64,000 nucleotides of DNA from Chromohalobacter beijerinckii (GTDB taxonomy: Bacteria; Pseudomonadota; Gammaproteobacteria; Pseudomonadales; Halomonadaceae): contig NZ_JAKGAK010000001.1 of assembly GCF_023061185.1 (NCBI RefSeq), forward strand, positions 186,001 through 250,000, given 5' to 3'. This document shows positions 61,214 to 64,000 of this stretch, piece by piece (positions within the stretch are counted from its first letter, which is position 1; each line of letters begins with the position of its first letter). The notes below the pieces were generated by a model that saw only the letters and a program-made list of their open reading frames with translations, was not told where the DNA came from and did not search any database. A program made the position numbers and the translations under genes.

Positions 61214-64000
61214 TGCGCCTTTCCGATACCGCCATTCAGCGCCCGGTGCTGGCAACCGTCTTCGCCTTGTTGTTGATCGCCTTCGGCATCCTCGCGCTCG
61301 AACGCTTGCCGGTACAGGAATACCCCGCCATCGACCCGCCGGTAGTCAGCATCGAGACACGTTATCCGGGTGCCTCGGCGGATGTCGTGGAAACCCGCAT
61401 CACACAGGTACTCGAAGATCGTATCGCCGGCATCGAGGGCATCGATCTCATCGAGTCGACCAGCAGCGATGGTGAGTCCGAGATCGACATCACGTTCAAT
61501 CTCGACCGCGACATCGAAGCAGCGGCCAATGATATTCGCGACCGGGTGTCCGGGGTCAGCGATAACCTGCCCGAGGAAGCCGACCCACCGGAAGTGGAAA
61601 AATCCGATAGCAGCGACGACGTCATCATGTGGCTGAGCCTCACGGCGGAGGGCTACTCGGTATCCGAACTGACCGATTACGCCAATCGCTACCTGGTCGA
61701 CCGTTTCTCCACGCAAACCGGCGTCTCACGCGTACGCGTCGGCGGTGGCAAGGAATACGCCATGCGTGTGTGGCTAAAGCGCAATGCACTGGCCGCTCGC
61801 GACCTGACCGTCAGCGACGTGGAAGGCGCATTGCGCGCCGAAAACGTCGAACTCCCGGCGGGCTTTCTGGAGTCCGACTCGCGCCAGTTCACCCTGCGAC
61901 TGCCGCGCAGCTTCGAGACCGCCGCCGACTTCCGCGAGCTGGTCATCGACCAGGGAAATGACGGCTATCTCACGCGGCTGAGCGACGTGGCGCGTGTCGA
62001 AGTGGGCTCGGTGGAGGAACGCTCGCTGTTTCGCGGCAACGGCGTTCCCATGGTCGGCCTGGGCATCATGAAGCAATCAACCGCCAACATTCTCGAAGTC
62101 TCCCAGGGCGTCAAGGCAGAGATGGAGCGCCTGGAATCGACACTGCCCGATGGCATGCAACTGCGACTTAACTTCGATTCCTCGGTGTTCGTCTCCGGCG
62201 CCCTGAAGGAAGTCGTCGCCACGCTGTTCATCGCCATGGGTCTGGTCGTCATCGTGATCTTCCTGTTCCTGGGCAATGTGCGGACTACCCTGGTGCCCGC
62301 GGTTACCGTGCCGATCTCGATCATCGGTACCTTCATCGCCCTGAACGCCTTCGGCTTCACGCTTAATCTGCTCACGTTGCTTGCCCTGGTACTCGCCATC
62401 GGCCTGGTCGTCGACGACGCCATCGTGGTACTCGAAAACGTCCACCGCCGCATGCAGCTCTATGGTGAAACACCGCTGGTGGCCGCCTTTCATGGCACAC
62501 GCCAGATCGGCTTTGCGGTCATCGCCACCACCCTGGTGCTGATCGCAGTGTTCGTGCCATTGAGCTTTCTGCGCGGTGACATCGGCCGCTTGTTTTCCGA
62601 ATTCGCATTGACCCTGGCCGCCGCCGTGGCGATCTCCTGTCTGCTGGCGCTGTCGCTGGCTCCCATGATGTGCTCCAAGATCCTCGACCCACGGATGCAC
62701 GAAAGCCGCATCAGCCATGCGGTGCATACCTTACTCGACGCCACTCAGCGACTCTATCGCTATGTCCTCTTCACTTTGTTACGCGCACGCTGGCTGTGCC
62801 TGGTCGTGTTCGTCGCATTGCTCGGCGCCACGGCATGGCTGTTCACCGAGCTACCCAACGAGTACACCCCAAAGGAGGATCGCGGTAATTTCTTCATCCT
62901 CGTCAACGGCCCCGAAGGGGCCACCTTCGACTACATGCAGGACTATATGGACGAGATAGAAGCGCGCCTGCTGCCACTGGTCGACGAAGGCGAAATTCGC
63001 AACATATCGGTACGCGCACCTCGCGGTTACGGCAACATCGAGAACTTCAACGACGGCATGGTGGTGGTCAGCCTGAGCGAATGGGGCGAGCGACGTTCGG
63101 CCTGGGACATCATGGCCGACGTGCGACAGCGCCTCGCGGACCTTCCCGGCGTCGAGGCCGCCCCGGTGATGCGACAAGGCTTCGGCGGGCGCATTCAAAA
63201 GCCGGTGCAATTCGTGATCGGCGGCGGCACCTACGAGTCGCTGGTCGTCTGGCGCGACCGTCTGTTCGAGCGCATTCGTGAGGACGATTCGGGACTTACT
63301 GCCGTGGAGAGCGACTACAAGGAAACCCAGCCCCAACTGCGCATCGAGATCGACTACCAGCGCGCCGCCGCCCTCGGCGTGACCGTCGACACCATCGGCC
63401 GCACCCTGCAAACGCTACTCGGCGGGCGCAGCGTGACCAGCTACGTGGATGACGGCGAGGAATACGATGTGATGCTCGAAGGCGAGCGCGATACACAGCG
63501 TAGCCCCGGTGCACTGGACAACATCCAGGTGCGCTCCGAGCGCAGCGGTAAATTGATTCCGCTGGCGAGCCTGGTCACTCTCAGCAACTATGCCGACGCC
63601 AGCGAGCTCAACCGCTTCAACCGCATGCGTGCGATCACCCTGGAAGCCAACCTCGAGGACGGCACTTCCATGGGCGAGGCACTGGGGTATCTCAACGCCA
63701 TCGCCGACGAGGAACTGCCCGCCGACGCCATGATCGACTACAAGGGGCCATCGCGGGACTATCAGGAAGCCAGTGGTGCTACCGCTTTCTTGATGCTGAT
63801 GGGCCTGCTGGTCGTCTTCCTCGTCCTCGCGGCGCAGTTCGAGAGCTTCGTGCATCCGCTGGTCATCATGCTGACCGTGCCCCTGGCAATCAGCGGCGCC
63901 CTGCTCGGCCTGTGGCTGACCGGTCAGTCGCTGAACATCTACAGTCAGGTGGGCATGGTGATGTTGGTGGGGCTGGCCGCCAAGAACGGCATCCTCATCG
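61213..64000 (+). CDS. RND multidrug efflux permease, C-terminus outside the window
   Basis: 929 codons are present of an expected 1020-1050. TM1 (RPVLATVFALLLIAFG) is followed by the porter domain with RVRVGGGKEYAMRVWL. TM4 carries the proton-relay Asp pair in GLVVDDAIVVLENVHRR and later VGLAAKNGILI. It exports drugs or other compounds by proton antiport with the adaptor upstream. Sequence style is close to the MexF/AcrB-like hydrophobe/amphiphile exporters with RND-MFP pairs of Halomonas. Substrate unknown. Confidence 0.93.
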   Translation, partial: MRLSDTAIQRPVLATVFALLLIAFGILALERLPVQEYPAIDPPVVSIETRYPGASADVVETRITQVLEDRIAGIEGIDLIESTSSDGESEIDITFNLDRDIEAAANDIRDRVSGVSDNLPEEADPPEVEKSDSSDDVIMWLSLTAEGYSVSELTDYANRYLVDRFSTQTGVSRVRVGGGKEYAMRVWLKRNALAARDLTVSDVEGALRAENVELPAGFLESDSRQFTLRLPRSFETAADFRELVIDQGNDGYLTRLSDVARVEVGSVEERSLFRGNGVPMVGLGIMKQSTANILEVSQGVKAEMERLESTLPDGMQLRLNFDSSVFVSGALKEVVATLFIAMGLVVIVIFLFLGNVRTTLVPAVTVPISIIGTFIALNAFGFTLNLLTLLALVLAIGLVVDDAIVVLENVHRRMQLYGETPLVAAFHGTRQIGFAVIATTLVLIAVFVPLSFLRGDIGRLFSEFALTLAAAVAISCLLALSLAPMMCSKILDPRMHESRISHAVHTLLDATQRLYRYVLFTLLRARWLCLVVFVALLGATAWLFTELPNEYTPKEDRGNFFILVNGPEGATFDYMQDYMDEIEARLLPLVDEGEIRNISVRAPRGYGNIENFNDGMVVVSLSEWGERRSAWDIMADVRQRLADLPGVEAAPVMRQGFGGRIQKPVQFVIGGGTYESLVVWRDRLFERIREDDSGLTAVESDYKETQPQLRIEIDYQRAAALGVTVDTIGRTLQTLLGGRSVTSYVDDGEEYDVMLEGERDTQRSPGALDNIQVRSERSGKLIPLASLVTLSNYADASELNRFNRMRAITLEANLEDGTSMGEALGYLNAIADEELPADAMIDYKGPSRDYQEASGATAFLMLMGLLVVFLVLAAQFESFVHPLVIMLTVPLAISGALLGLWLTGQSLNIYSQVGMVMLVGLAAKNGILI

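Noticed and set aside
60098-64000. Complete tripartite efflux operon
   Set aside because: Only adaptor and pump are visible; the window ends inside the pump, so presence of an outer-membrane channel gene cannot be judged.

Overview
The window reads as a chromosome segment of a moderately halophilic gammaproteobacterium of the Halomonadaceae (Chromohalobacter/Halomonas type). This rests on the high GC content, the conserved order SRP RNA-dnaX-ybaB-recR-rnd-ycgL-ycgN, the KtrAB potassium system, a TctCBA transporter and the gammaproteobacterial character of most proteins. The species call is an inference from gene content; no rRNA gene is present. I see no tRNA, CRISPR array, insertion sequence, phage or plasmid module.

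Layout. 1-2.9 kb: a truncated NSS-family Na+ symporter and the ktrA-ktrB potassium uptake pair. 2.9-8.5 kb: an arsenic resistance island (arsB; divergent arsR1 against arsH-arsC-arsR2-GAPDH-arsJ) with three chemically distinct detoxification routes. 8.7-11.5 kb: cfa, an MFS carrier and a small DksA/TraR-type zinc-finger protein. 11.5-20 kb: two complete, structurally different pstSCAB phosphate transporters in tandem on the minus strand. Only the distal one has a recognisable PhoB box. 20-31 kb: a Bcr/CflA-type exporter, a SpoIIE phosphatase plus STAS protein signalling pair, a FabH-like synthase coupled to mlaA, the RNA helicase hrpA and fadD. 31-36 kb: a two-gene von Willebrand A/membrane protein unit divergent from oligopeptidase ptrB. 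35.8-41 kb: the housekeeping block ycgN-ycgL-rnd-recR-ybaB-dnaX with the 4.5S SRP RNA upstream of dnaX. 41.2-44.5 kb: an uncharacterised two-gene unit, an ATP-grasp ligase and a 673-residue protein with a papain-like Cys/His/Asn signature. 44.6-51.5 kb: tctCBA divergent from a regulator operon (shortened IclR, TctD, TctE, extra solute-binding protein). 51.6-58.1 kb: tlyA, a giant MscK/MscM-type mechanosensitive channel, pldA and a YqjD-YqjE-YqjK-like trio. 58.2-64 kb: a small Rossmann-like protein, a HI0933-family flavoprotein and an RND efflux adaptor and pump, the pump cut by the window end.

How it works together. Phosphate carriers are the usual entry route for arsenate, so the neighbouring ars island and double pst set form a phosphate/arsenate handling region. 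A second theme is the envelope: cfa, FabH-like/mlaA, pldA, mscK-like, the DUF883 trio and the RND pump. The most novel-looking item is the ATP-grasp/papain-like pair at 41.2-44.5 kb. Next are the SpoIIE/STAS switch with a degenerate receiver, the overlapping palindromes in the tctC-iclR gap and the 14-bp tandem repeat upstream of the VWA unit terminator.

The only gene-free stretch above 300 bases is 30885-31253, which holds the tandem repeat and a terminator. The gap 59804-60097 (294 bases) shows nothing I can name.
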